Shown piece by piece: positions 31,918-46,400 of a stretch of 64,000 nucleotides of DNA; the stretch's first letter is position 1, and each line of letters opens with the position of its first letter. The stretch is from Lytechinus pictus. Its lineage: Eukaryota > Echinodermata > Echinoidea > Temnopleuroida > Toxopneustidae. Below the pieces are notes generated by a model. The model was not told the DNA's origin. It searched no databases and worked only from the letters and a program-made list of their open reading frames with translations. Made by a program: the position numbers and the translations under genes. Where the stretch lies: contig NC_087246.1 of NCBI RefSeq assembly GCF_037042905.1, forward strand, positions 32,416,001 through 32,480,000. Reading direction: 5' to 3'.

Positions 31918-33348
31918 TTTAAAAATACATCCTTCATGACCTCAGAAATCTGGCGACTTAAAGAATATCATCTGGTCTAAAAGTGTTGATTCATGAAATG
32001 TCGACAAATGCAAATTTACCTGTAAATATAACACGGGCCTCCACTTTTCTCAATCACTTCTCTCTCTCTCGTATTCAAGACCACTTATGGTGGGGGGGGG
32101 GGGGAAGAACAGTGGATTTGATAAGACTTGAATGAATCATAATAACTTAAAATAATAGTGAGTTTGCATGTCCAAGAATGAGCCTTCTCTCTCATACGAA
32201 TGAGGGAGAAGGGGCGGGGGGCAAGGGCCACTCAAGTGAACACAATGAAATAAACACATAATGTCCATTTAAAAAAAAAAAATCATTTTTTTCAGGAATT
32301 TAATCGCTGAATCTTCAAGAAAACTTGAAATTGCATTTTTACAGCACAAGTAGGTAGGGTAATGGATAAACTGGATCAAAAATACTTTAGACACACAAAA
32401 CAGATGCTAGGTAGAGAACTATCCCATAGTGGAATATGATTTCACAATCTAGCTGATCCTCAAATTAAAATAATGTACTTGAAACATACATTCTCAATGT
32501 AAACAAACATAAATGACAATTTAAAATCTTTGTAACTGATATAATAGACACTCGTCATGAAGGGAAATATTAGAACAGAGTACAGAACAGAAATCCCATG
32601 TTTCAAGTTATCTGTAAAACATTGTTTGATGGAACCAATTGTTGTTTTTTCCCCATTCTAGTGTAAAACTCAGCACAACAAAGCCTGGCAGGTTTTTTAA
32701 ATCTTCATTCTATTATCTATTAGAGAACATACTTTGTAACTAATTACTAACTACATGTACTTTAATTGATAGAATTAAAAAGATATTTAAACCATGAAAA
32801 GACATAATAAATTATCATTTAAAATAGGAATATTATATTTTATGAATTAGTATCAACAGAATTATGTCAGGATAGAGTCTGTAGGTAGAATCTCACAATG
32901 TTACTGTTGAACAAAATTTAACTTTTATTTTAATAACAGGCTGTTGTTCATGCGAAGCAATGACTCACTGGTTAGTAAAGAATGCTCTCATAATAAATGG
33001 TGGACTCTGCATAATAATCATTCCATGTTATGAGCTGGACAAGGTACTTCCATCATTGCATGCCCAGAACATGCCTTGATTGTCCACAAACTATTATTAA
33101 AATTGAAGACAGTTCAAATCAAATCTCTGTTTTCATTATCTATATAATTCACTTGAATAACAGAACCTGGGGGGGGGATGTTTAACAAAGATTTACATAT
33201 GACTTAGAGTCACACTTAAATATCAACACGTACATGATATGCCACACGCAATCTTTTTAATCAATACGCAGTAGTCTGCATCATCTTGGCATGATCTGAT
33301 CTGCATGTCTTTTATACCGCAAGCAACTAGGCATTTAAGTACGACTCT

Positions 33349-33573
33349 AAGGGGGTGTTGCAAGAAAATATTTGCGATCAATTGCAAATGTTCTGTTGCA
33401 ATTTTACAACTGATAGATCAACGTTAGCTGTAGCAAACCAGAGTAAACTTCTTATTTCAAGGAGCAAATTAGCAATCAATCACTAATTTGCAATTAACTG
33501 CAAGACATATGATTGATTTAGGGACCAAAAAATGACTTGCCATTGATCGCAAGTTTCTTGCAACACCCCTTTA
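33349..33573. mobile_element. Foldback MITE
   Basis: Ends AGGGGGTGTTGCAAGAAA and, inverted, AAGGGGTGTTGCAAGAAA, followed in both arms by a GCGATCAATTGC-like segment. About 225 bp, no coding. A fragment of a related end (TTGCAACACTCCTC) occurs near 34215. Confidence 0.7.
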
Positions 33574-36254
33574 AGTCATACTAAAATCAATCTTTGTGAA
33601 AAGCACCCCCTCCCCCCCCCCCCCCAGTTTTCCCTAAATACTGTATATCAGGAATTCTCAAGCAGTAGACATAAAATTCAGTTACACCATTCTCTCTCTC
33701 TCTCTCCCATTTGTAATATCAAGCACCTAACTAATAACTGATGGTAACTGATTCACTCTATCAAACCGAACGGTATAAATTATTAAATTAATCAATTTCC
33801 CTTCACATATAACAAAAGAAAGATAGAAAATAATGAAGAATGCTAGTCTGGATATATTATATAGGGTTACTTTCCACGTATTGGGCATTACATGCTACAT
33901 TGCACATGGTAATCGAATAATTTACAAATATACATATAATATACTGCATATGCCATTATATATGATGATGAAAGTTTATAGTTTTACTAATATATACAAG
34001 TACCGATAATCCTCCAGTAAAAAAAAAAGATGATCATAATCTACACAGGTGATAAAGACTCATGAAGGGGATGGTGCACAAAAATGCATTCAATTGCAAG
34101 TCAAACTTAAGTCCTTACTTTAATCTTAAGTCTTGCAACTGTTTGTAGGTTTGAATCTTGCAACAGAAAGTATCATTTCATTTGCTATGGTTTAACACCA
34201 TAAATGCATTCTTGCAACACTCCTCAAAGTGTCATGCTACTACACACATAGAAACAAATTCCAAACAGTGCAATTGTGATTTGTTCTAAGTATATTAATT
34301 CATACAAACATTAATTGTTGGATACAGTGGCATATAGGATGTGAGACCTTCAGGTGTATGAAATACGAAAGATATCGAACATGGAGGGAGTAATTAAGTA
34401 GATGACAGACATGAATTATTATTCAACTTTGGCTCAGACATGACACGACACAGCTCGGCAATATTGTTTACAGTGTTCAGACAATGTTCAGTGGTGAAAC
34501 AAATATTACACTTGTGTTCATGAACTCCCACGACACAAGTCATCTCTCACCAGATTATTTCCCAAAGTTGCACAAACAAAGTCCTGAAAAATGAAAAATT
34601 CTGATACCATATCATGCCATATTACTCTGATGATGTCAAGAATTTGGATGTACAACTTTTTACAAGAATCCTTTTAGGCTATGTTTATTATTATTAGTAT
34701 TATTATTATCATCATCATTTTGACTGGCCCACAGCTTTTGATAGCCAGCCACACAACAAAATATATATCCAGAATTTGGACGATTTTGAAATGCCTCATT
34801 GAAATTGTACATAAATGTTGCTAAGCTCTGTCGGTCTAAGTTTGAACAAACTCTAATAATTCTGCCATAGACTTACAGAATGAACTGACCTACATGTACA
34901 TGGATACACTGAGAGTAATAAATATTAAAACATATAGATTCGCAGGGATATTATATGCAGATAATGATCTATTATTGAAAGTTGATAAACCAACATTCAA
35001 CAAAAATCAGAATACACAATCATGTAATACTGACAAAATAATTCTTAACGATATAAGTAGCACTGCGATAGAATCGAGTTGCATTTAACTTCATACAATA
35101 TCACATTTCACAGGAAAGGGGGAAATATTTTTAATAACTTAAATTTTGAAATCCAAATATCTTTAAAAAGGTGATTAGAAAGATGTGTTGCACTAGTATT
35201 TGAAATATATTTGCTTGAATTACAGTATTTTTGTCCAAAACTATTTATTAGGCTTTGGAATATTATTGGAATATTATTAGATTATTCAAATTAATTAAAT
35301 AAGTTACCGCCTAACAACTTTTCCATTATTTGAACATTTGTCTCACAATTAACAGCCTTTTTTTGTTATATTTGAAAAATATAAGTGATGGCAAATTTGA
35401 TACTCAGAACAAAAGAGGTAATATATCATTAAAGATAAGAAAAACTGACATTGTAAAAAAAATAATATTTCGCATGTCATTGTCTTTTAAGTTTTGTATC
35501 ATATCTCTGAATGAATATCTAATTAGCCCCGATTAAGAAAGTGTATTATTGGCCTGATTCTAAATATCTAAACCATGTTCTAAACATTTGGAACCAGGTC
35601 AATAAGAGAAGAAATCTAGCAACAGATGGGCTACGGTAGGCCTATACGTATTTTAGATGTCTAACAAACGGTACAATTTTGTTGTTGTTGTTTTTTAAAC
35701 TAAAATTACAAATATAAATATCAAAATAAAAATGCAAACTCCATTATATAATGAATACATTTGCCATTGAACAAGATGAGAAATCAATCGAATGAATATA
35801 TATGAAATAACCCAAATTCAAGAAATTATTGTGATGATGATAATCATCATCATTAAATGCAGAACTCACCAATCACCATCATCCAAGTCAGGTTTAGCAC
35901 AACATGCCCCTGATATTTGTAATAGATATTTCTAATTATGTATCAAAAGAAAATCAATGAAAGGATAATGTGGCTGAAAGTCTGCACATTATAACATACA
36001 TGCATTCCTAGATGGATCGATGAAGAATCTAACATGCATGTATAAGTGCATTAGGTTCAGTGGTTTCAACCACATAAATGTAAAACAAACTTCTCAAAAA
36101 GTGCTTATTTTTAGCTGATGTTAACACACAAATAAGACACCGATTACATGCATTATCTGATTATCTTGTGAGGTAATCTCGAATTCATATAATTACATTA
36201 TGCAGTTTAACCCTAATAATCCCTCTCTAATAGTACCGCAGCACCCTGTCCTGG

Positions 36255-36425
36255 TGGGCGTTTCATAAAGCTGTTCGTAAGTTAAGAGCGACTCTAAGAA
36301 TGACTGGTGAACCTTTCTTACGTGCGTAACCATCGCCAATGAATATACCATTTACCACAATAAAGGATCACCAGTCGTTCTTAAAGTCACTCTTAACTTA
36401 CAAACAGCTTTATGAAATGGCCCCC
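36255..36425. mobile_element. Foldback MITE, TTTCATAAAGCTGTTCGTAAG family
   Basis: Arms of about 60 bases contain TTTCATAAAGCTGTTCGTAA and GAATGACTGGTGA and pair almost fully with the right side. A second member lies at 55656-55811. Confidence 0.8.
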
Positions 36426-37429
36426 AGCACTTGTACCTTGTTAATGTCCAGGTGATTCGATGTGAATGTGCTGCGATACTTAAGAAGTGAAGCTAGGGCT
36501 TCGATGTTCAAGGAATCAGTAATTTGAGAGAGGTGTGAAAGAAGCGATTTACATCCGGGCATTCAAACCTTCTCTCAATAGGGACGGAGGGCGATACAAC
36601 CCGACTATCGATTGCTACGTCACAGGGTCAGATTGGGTTACTTCGGTCATCGCTGAGGAAGGTTGCAGTTAGCAGCCAAAAATTTTGAGGTAATTCATGG
36701 ATTTTTTCTTTGGGTTGAGAGCAAAAGTTTAATCTTTTCTTATTTTCAACCAACACAGATGAACTTTCATGATCGTAAGTTTAATCTATAAAGTCTGCAT
36801 ATCATAAAAAAAACGTTCAATATGTTGTTACATGTATCAATTTTATTTGAAATCAAAACAAATTCAAATGGATAGGATTGCATTGAATAGATCTTGAATA
36901 GATTTTTGAAGGTAAAAATATGGCATAAGCCATGTAGATTCTTTAAAAGAATCATTTCATAAATCAATTGTAGTTGAAACGGATGTATTTCCATTGCATG
37001 TATCTAATCTACTAGATGAATTTACTGGTGGTGAATTTTTGCAATCGATATATTAGAATATTGTTTCCTAGATATGTTTAAAAATACCATGTCATTCACT
37101 GTAGTGCCAAGTTAGCAATCAACAGCTGATACTAGCATGTGTAATTATATGTAGGTTAAAATGCTTCAAAGAGCAATAATACTCAAAAAGAGTCATAATA
37201 CACATTTAATTCGTGAAATACAACATGACATTTACTCATGTTGTTGTCTTCTAACCCAATATGAAACTGTATCATCTAAGTTTCACTGTTAGCATGGTAT
37301 CACATGTAACATACTTCACTATAATGTCCTACATACAATTATATACTCTTACTAAATACTATCCCTCTAACTATTAAATGAAGGAAAAGCTACCTCTATT
37401 CCTACGATAATACTTCTAATTGTACACTG

Positions 37430-40400
37430 CTACGTGTTGTCTGGTGCTTCTTTGCTAAAATAAGGAGCTGATTCATTGACAAGTAGTGTATGGCAGACAT
37501 CACAAACGGGCATCTTTCTCCTTCGAGGGCCACTCTCCACAGACTTGGTCACACATTCTGGGCAGAACAGCTTCCCACAGTGCTTACAGTGGTTCTACAA
37601 ATTAACATAGAAAAAGAAAAAAAAAGAGAAAATAAAACTGCATTTTTTGTAAGATTTTGTAATAATAATACTCCGCTTTTATATAGTGCTCAATACTTCG
37701 AAATGTCTCTAAGCGATACATATATATTATTATCCGTGTATTATTCTCCACAATGTATGCACTTTCTCCACTCCCTGAGGAGAAATTCAACATCACCGAA
37801 GACTGTGAAAATTAACCAGTGTAAAGAACTTTCACATGACATTAAATTTCAAAACGTTATTCAACCAAGTAAAACTATGGATATAAGATTCCCGAGCAGG
37901 GCTACTCAATATTCTTGATTGAATTTATCATTCCGTAACATTATCTCATTGCATTAGGTATAGGCGCGGCCATATTTATTCTGTTTGTTTGCAACTTGTA
38001 ATTACTCTGCCAGACTGCTGCAGTCATAGCGCCATTTAGGGGCATAAAGCGGAGAATCACAAGTGTCACACGAGCATGGCAAACCAAATGCAACAATATT
38101 GTCATTTTATGGGATTCAAGCAAGAACACTGAGAAATCCTAAATGGTAATCTTATTTCCATAGTCCCACTTGATTGATTATATCAGATTTATATGAAACT
38201 TATTTATGGAATGTTTACTTTGTCAAAGTCCTTTGACTCTGTGAACTTGAATTTCTTACACAATCCTTCATTGGTTCACCGGTCTGCACAAGATCACACA
38301 GGTAGCATTGATCACGCATCGGTGGACTAACCACTTTGACTCAGGCCTACAGTGGATACTACATGTACTTTAATTAATAACCGATTGTGTCTTTCTACTG
38401 ATCAGTTCAGGAAAGAAATATATACATGTGAATGTAGAAAAAGTTCATGAAATATGAAAAAATAACCTTCAGTAAACAATAAGCAAAATGGAGAAAAAAA
38501 ATCAATGAATCAGTCTTTTAACAATCATAAATGAAACTTATACGTGTGGAAATCATTTAAAATCTTGGTCAAACCTTTTTCTTTTTACTAGTGCCAAAGA
38601 CAGTCTTACAATTATTGCACTTATCAGCATCATCCTCATGCTGCCACCTGACTTCATTGTCTTTCTGCCTTATGACTTCAAGCTGAACCTGCATTAGAAT
38701 CAACACAAACACAACTATTAGTTTGTGGGACTACAATGTGATTACCAACCCAGAGAGCAAAGATTTTCAATTATATTGTAATTTTTTAGAAACTCCTGCA
38801 TAAAAATATATGAAAATACAATTTCTCTCAAATAAGTCCTATCTTTTTTTAACAATATAAATACATCTCACAAATATTGAGACTGTCCATTCATTAATTC
38901 GTCAATAATTTTACAACCGGCTCAAATCTTATTTGGTCAAATTTTCTAAATTTATATTTTTGCATATTCTGGAAGCCTGCGATGACTCTACTGATTTGCC
39001 AAATTCCAGATAAAAATTTGTATTATTTAAAGAATAAGAGCATATCTAAATTTCTTACAAACCGGCTCAACATGCACATAGCATGAATGGTTTTACGAAT
39101 TGACTCAAACCCGTGTTTTTGGTAAAAATTAGCAGCTTCTGAAATGCATACAAGCGCTTCATTTCAAATATTGAAAGGACGAATACAAATTGGGGACAAA
39201 CCTTTGTATATTATTAAGGAATAGAATGTATGCTTTAAATTTATAAAAATAATTGATCCGGTTTCTTTCAAAGTGCAAAGTTATGAGCGTCTGCAAAACA
39301 TCCAAACTTTGAACGCGATTATCTCAAAATCATGTTTTGGAGACAAGACGAGGTTTGAGCCGGTTTGTAAAATCACTGACGATTTATGTTGATTTCCCAT
39401 TACACACCCACCTGTAGAGATTGTGATAATTTGACAAAGTCTTTCTGCACAGCTTCCGAGTTTTCGAGCTCTGATTGTAGATTCTGATTCTTTTTCCTCC
39501 TCTCTTGCAATTCAGCTTCTAAATTCGTCTGCAGAGAAAAAAAAAATCTTCATAAATGGTTTGATCTAGTGCTACATGATATTGTGATAATATTGAAATA
39601 ATAGTTACATTGAAATTGTAACAGAGATAATTCTGGGTCTAGGCCCGGCTTTGTCATAACAGAACACAGCAATCCATCCAATGCTTTTAGAATTTGGTTA
39701 CTTTTTCCATTTTCGTTGTTCCAACAATGTAGAATGAAAACAAACAAGTGGAATGCCTCTGGCCGTCTCACCTGCATCACGCGATTCAATATAGCAGCAG
39801 TGCTGATTTTGAAAACTACTATAACTCGCACAAGATGTTCAGTGATACTTGGTTACTCTTATTTCCATGTTTTATGAACTAGACCAATACACTTATAGAG
39901 ATATGATGGCAATTCAACAAATACCCCCAACGTGGCCAAAGTTCTTTGACCTTACATGACCTTTGACCTTAATCATGTGACCTGAAACTCGCACAGGATG
40001 TTCAGTGATACTTGATTACTATTATGTCCAAGTTTTATGAACTAGACCAACACACTTTCAAATTTATGGCTGTAATTCAACAAATACCCCAATTTGGCCA
40101 AAGTTCATTGACCCTAAATGACCTTTGACCTTGATCATGTGACCTGAAACTTGCACAGGATGTTCAGTAATACTTGATTACTATTATGTCCAAGTTTCAT
40201 GAATCAGATCCATAAACTTTCAAAGTTATGATGGTAATTCAACAGATACCCCCAATTCGGCCAAAGTTCATTGACCCTAAATGACCTTTGACCTTGGTCA
40301 TGTGATGTGAAACTCATGCAGGATGTTCAGTGATACTTGATTAACCTTATGTATAAGTTTCATGAACTAGGTCCATATATTTTCTTAGTTATGATGACAT

Positions 40401-43400
40401 TTCAAAAACTTAACCTTAGGTTAAGATTTTGATGTTGATTCCCCCAACATGGTCTAAGTTCATTGACCCTAAATGACCTTTGACCTTGGTCATGTGACAT
40501 GAAACTCAGGCAGGATGTTCAGTAATACTTGATTAACCTTATGGCCAAGTTTCATGAACTAGGTCCATATACTTTCTAAGTTATGCTGTCATTTCAAAAA
40601 CTTAACCTCAGGTTAAGATTTGGTGTTGACGCCGCCGTCGGAAAAGCGGCGCCTATAGTCTCACTCTGCTATGCAGGTGAGACAACAAAACTGATCTATC
40701 TGATAAGATTTATAGTATTCTTTTTAATTGTTGCTTTCTCACAATGTTGAAATCCAAATTAAATCTTTACATGCTGATGATAATAATGTTATGTTGTCGC
40801 TGGATCGATATTGAACTTTTGCTTTCAACCAGTCTTAAATGAAGAAATCGCAGTGCAGGATGGACGATTCATACATTTATGGAAGATTATAAGTTAATGA
40901 TGATGACAAATAATACATGAGTAAGTCTAGTGGTGACTATACTCTGAAGATGAAGATAAACTCTGCAAGCTGATGTAATATAAAATATAAACTCTTCTGT
41001 AGCTCTATCTCTAAACCATTCTCAAGTCTAAACTCCAATCTCTATTCTATTTTCTATTCTGTAACCAATCTCTATTATGCTTTGGGTTCAGAAGTGAACC
41101 CCTTTTATATTGGTCTGGTCAAGACTCTTTACAGCGAAACAGGTGTTGGTCAACCTTGGACGCTTGACCAAAATAATCTGTACATCATAACTTTACTCTG
41201 AATTGGGGGAGTTGACCTTTTAGGGAGAACATGAAATGTAGTGAATAAGAAACCCATAAAATGTGTGTGCGTCATAAGTTTAGCTAGAAGAATGAGTAAT
41301 ACTTTCTTAAGAAAGTTTGAATTGGTAAACATATGATTTCCTGTTATACTTCCTGTAGAAGTATTGATTAAGTATTGAATATGTATTGATAAATTATTGA
41401 ATATGTGAGATATGTCTTATCATCACATAACAATAATAAGCATAATTTGTATAGCCCCTTTTATCTGTGAAATAAATATTTGAAGGTGCTGGCTCCCACA
41501 GTTTGTCATGTCTTATTCACACAGCTGCTGGAAAAGATAGGCATTTGGTTCAGATTTGAAGGTCTCACGGTAGAGAGGGAGGAAGGGGGTTTCCAACAGA
41601 CCCATCAAAACACTGGATTCCTACCAGTAAGATGTCACTGGAATCCAAAAAGAACCATTTCCACCATGGATCAGCCCTACTTTAATAGGGCCAATAACAT
41701 AATATCTCTCACATAACCAGGGTTATTTTTACCAAGCTCATTGATACCTTTCAGTGATTTATAATCAATTCTAATTTTGTTTTGTGCAATATCCATGTGA
41801 GCTGCTCCTATCAGGCCCATTATATGTGTTATCGATTTATAATCAATTTCAAGTTTATGTGAATAACCATGATTAAAGGAGAATGAAACCATAGGAACAA
41901 GATAGCTTGTGTGAAATCAGAAAAATCAAAGAAACATATCAACGAAAGTTTGAGAAAAATCGGACAAATAATAAGAAAGTTATGAGCATTTGAATATCTT
42001 ATGCTATGGAGATCCTCACATTGGCAATGCGACAAATATGTGTGATGTCACTTGTAAACAACTCTCCACATTACTTTGGTACAGTATATATTTCACTTAA
42101 ACTGCCTCTTTTATCACCTCTATCAGTAGATCATGTGTTCTTTCTATAGGAGGGCATGTAATACAGATTTTTGAAGAATACATCATGGATAAAGAGTTTG
42201 TATCACCATAAGAAAAAGCAAAAAGAGACATTTTAGGGGTATTTTATAGTCCATCAAAGGGAAAGTAGTTCACATGTGACATCACACGTCCTTATCGCAT
42301 TGCCAATAGGAGGATCTCCATGGCATTAGTGATTGCAATATTCACATGCTCACAATTTTCTCATTATTTGTCAGATTTTTCTCAAACTTTCTTTGTTCTT
42401 ATTCTTTGATTTTTCTGTTTCGACAGAAGCCTACTTGTTCCAAAGGTTTCATTCCCTTTAAGTATGTTTATCTTCACACATCAGTGTGCTGCTCCTACCA
42501 GGCCCATTGTAAAGGAAAATTTAATTTGTAACATATATATTATCCATGGCATATAAACATGAAGGGGGTCACAGGCCCCTATCTTTACCAAAAGTAAATA
42601 ACCATTTTGAAAAAAAAACATTGTTTCGCTTGTCAATTTTTCTTCTTCAGAAAACTCCTTTACCCCACCTCCTTGTAAAGTTTGTATTTGCCATTGGTTA
42701 TGATGTGGTGACTAAAAGATATTCAGCTTTAATACCTTATGTGCTGACAATTCTTCGACCTGCTCTCGGAGTGCTGTGATGACCTCTTTGGACTTTCCCT
42801 GCATAGATTTCTTTGATTCCTGGACCTCTCTCAAGGTCTCCTCCACTTCTCCTCTGGTTTTCTTCTCTTTCTCATAATCTTCTCTCAGGTTCCGTAATAC
42901 AACTGAAAATAAGAATTAGTAACATGAAGCAACCATGGTAGATTATGACCACTCATCTACAGGCAAAAAATAGATAGTCCTTCACATTGTGCAATCAAAG
43001 ATTTCTAGATTGTATTCTGATATAACAAAATTTACCCACTACACCATTTCTATTCTTTCTATTTGGTGACACGACATTTGCTCCTGCGACATCTACAGAG
43101 GGCATAGGGTCAGAGTTAGGATTGTAATAGTTTTGGTTCAGATTAATGCAAAGATAAGGCTTCGGGTTTATTTAGTTTGGATATCAGGTTTTATGTTTTG
43201 CTTAACATGCAGATTTTCCATCGGAGCATTTGTCACCGGAGCAGATGTCAGGGAACCTTCTACTCATAAGCCATGCATCGTTGTGATAAATCAAAACTTC
43301 AAATCATCCCTGACAGTGTACTCCTTGATTTTGATTGGCTGAGAAGCAATGCTACTATGGTAACTGTCGGATAAACTGGGACTTGCCAGATAAAACTTTC

Positions 43401-46400
43401 GACTGGGCCTTTCATGAAAGGCTCCCCTGAGTTAGAATTTAATGGCAACTGGCAAGTAAAATTAATTGGAAATGAAGAGTCAATGTTTACAATCAATTGT
43501 GCCGCCTGAATATAGAGTATTGGGCATGGTACTGTGACTGACATCAGACACAAGATTGGACAGACACAGACTAGGATCTTTTGTCATTATCTACTGCGCC
43601 ACTCACGTAGTTCCTCCTTGTAATCATCCAGCTCAGTCTGGTAGGTGTCCTCCATGGTCATGCGTTGATGTTGCTCTGATTCTAGCTGCTCCCTGGTGAA
43701 GCTCAGCTCACTCCTTAGTGAGCTCTCGGTATGGTCGGCATTCACTCGCACCGTGATGATGTCATCACGGTACTTCATGCACAGACAGGAAAGCTCCTGC
43801 ACAAAGTATTCAGCAACATTCAATCACAATGATAAATTAGCTGGAGGATGGGGGGAGTAGGGGATCTGAAACTGTTTGAGGAAAGTACCAAGATGTAATA
43901 GTGGGCAACAACAACAACTACTCTACAACTTGAAAAATATTTTCATTCTGCCAGGGATTTTATTTTGCAGGAAGAACAGTATTTCTTCCCCAAAACTAGA
44001 AGCCAAACTTGACAGTGGGTCTAGTTCACTCAATGCAATGTGCAGGTGTATTGATGTGCGTAACTTACTTAAGTTCTAACGGACACCCCCATCTCCCTTA
44101 ATTTCATCAAGAAGTTAACGTCTTACGAACCTGTGGTGATGTTGGCAAGTCAAATGGTTCGCTGCTCTGAAGGGATTGATGTAAAGACCTTTTGGCACTA
44201 AGACTGTCATTCTCTCTCTGCAACTTTGTGACCTGAAAGAAAAGCAACACCACCAGCACAAACAATGAAAATATGTCTTGTAGATACATTTAGAGTATAA
44301 ATCAAATTGTAGATCTAAATGTGTTTATGTCATTCGGATGGAAAGACAACCAATTCAACCTCTTCCCCCAACACCCAAATTAATAAATTAAGAAAAATAA
44401 AGAAAATCATGCATCATTTACCTCTCCCCAGAGTTGTGGCCAAATGATGACAGAAAGTGAATACAAAGAGGGTAAAATTGCCACAAAATGCTATTTAAAA
44501 AAAATTATTCCCGACAAAGGTTTCTTTTTCTCAGAATCTTGGCATTATAATCATAATCAAATAACCAAATATGTGTTTGAAATACAAAATGTCTCAGGAA
44601 CTACACAAATTGCTCTATTAAAATCCTGAGGAAGGAAAACGGGCCGGCCAAAACCAAATAAATCAGCTGCTGGCTAAACCTACATGTATATAGAAACTAA
44701 CCCTGCATGTCCCAACAAACTTTGAGATACACCAACAACTGAATGTTGAATATCTAGATTACACTTACTTCTTGGTAAAGTTGTTCTCTGGACTCAAATA
44801 GAATTTGCTGCAGTGAGAAAATGGAAGGAAAATCAAATTATTGGAAATATTACAAGCAATTTGTACTTTTAACTGTTTGATTTGCAACACAGACATGAAG
44901 AATCTACATCAATGTGGTAATTCCTGAAAAAAATATGTACAGATTACTTGAAACACACGAAACACACAAAACATAAAAATTGAAAATACTGATAAATGAA
45001 AGAAGCATAATGAAATGAAACTTACCATTTGGGAATGTAACTCATTTTGTGATTTTAAATATTGGTGTCTAACATTTGATAAAAGCTGCTCTGACTCTCC
45101 ATTCTTGGTAGTGAGTGTTTTGATCTGAAAGGAAATTCATTTGAAGAAAATTATACAAATTTACAAATGCAATTCTGTATTTTTCACGACTACCACCATC
45201 ATAATCTTCCTCATGATTGTGGTAAATTATTACCATCATTGTCCTCACGATCACTGTTATCATAATCATCATCATGATTATTACCATCAGTAACATAGAG
45301 TTGTCATCAATCATCATTCTTATTATCCTCACCATCATCATCATGTTCATCACAATTGCCACCTTCAACATAATCATCATCATTATCAACATCATTATTT
45401 TCACCATTGTTGCCATCATCCTCCTTATCATCTTCATCACCATCTTTATCAATCATGATTATCATCAACCTCTACACAATTAATAGGACTAATGCTTGCC
45501 TCATTAACAGCACATAAGACATGGCAGGATCGAGCCAGTATATGAATATCAATGAAAATGAGACCAACAAAGTAAGATATTCCACATTTATTAAATAAAA
45601 AGTGATGAACAACAGTTGAGTTTTGAAATAGGTGCTCTCATTTAATTCACCTGTATCTGAGCATCTTCTGCAGCATTCTTCAGGCTTTCCTCCAACTCTG
45701 AGCGGATCTTCTGTTCTCTTAATACATTGTCTATCTCCTGCTCAAGTTGCTGAAGAGAAATAATAATTCAAAAAAAATTTCAGTGGCCATTATAAATAAT
45801 GGCAAGAGCTAGATTTACACAGCACATTTTCCTTAAGATTATGCATAGAGCATGATATTTCAACAAATATATTAACTACAAACACAAAAAATAGATCCCA
45901 CAAATATTGGGAACCCTTCCAAGGCGTTTTCCATCGAATAACAAGTAAGGACACCTTCCCACACCTTAATTTCTTGATCATCCATGAGTGGCTCTTAAAC
46001 TCAAATAGATTGATTTTGGGAGTGTCCACAGGTTCTTACATTTGGAATAGGATCAGATATATTGCTGACATACAAACATTGAATTGAACACAGATTCCAT
46101 ATGAAGGAGACTTAGCAAAACATTAATCACACATATATTTGGTTGGGATTTGCGTGCGACTTTTGGGAGTTTGCAAACAAGGGGGGGGGGGGTAAGATTC
46201 AGTGACTGAGAGAAATACCCTTCCTTGGAGAGATTGAGGGGGGTTGAAATTCTTACTAGCCTAATTTCAAACTCTGCTCGCCGGTGTGCTAATATAAGGC
46301 CGAGATCAACCATGAATATTCATGAGCCCACTCAATCGCTCCAATAAGCATTCTAAAATTGAAGTTCGGTTTGGATATGCTTCATCGTAGCAGGATTAAT

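Larger units (their letters stand above)
31918..37429. other. Region between rabaptin stop and POLD4, no gene seen
   Basis: The upper part is probably rabaptin 3' UTR (candidate minus-strand AATAAA near 36845). The rest is AT-rich with G/C runs near 32091, 33175 and 33613, a CT microsatellite near 33695-33710, and the two foldback elements listed separately. No coding frame is credible. Confidence 0.5.

Noticed and set aside
45069..45483. M/I-rich and I/T-rich frames, and similar D/N- or H-rich frames at 50602-50907
   Set aside because: Products of ATC/GAT microsatellites in rabaptin introns.
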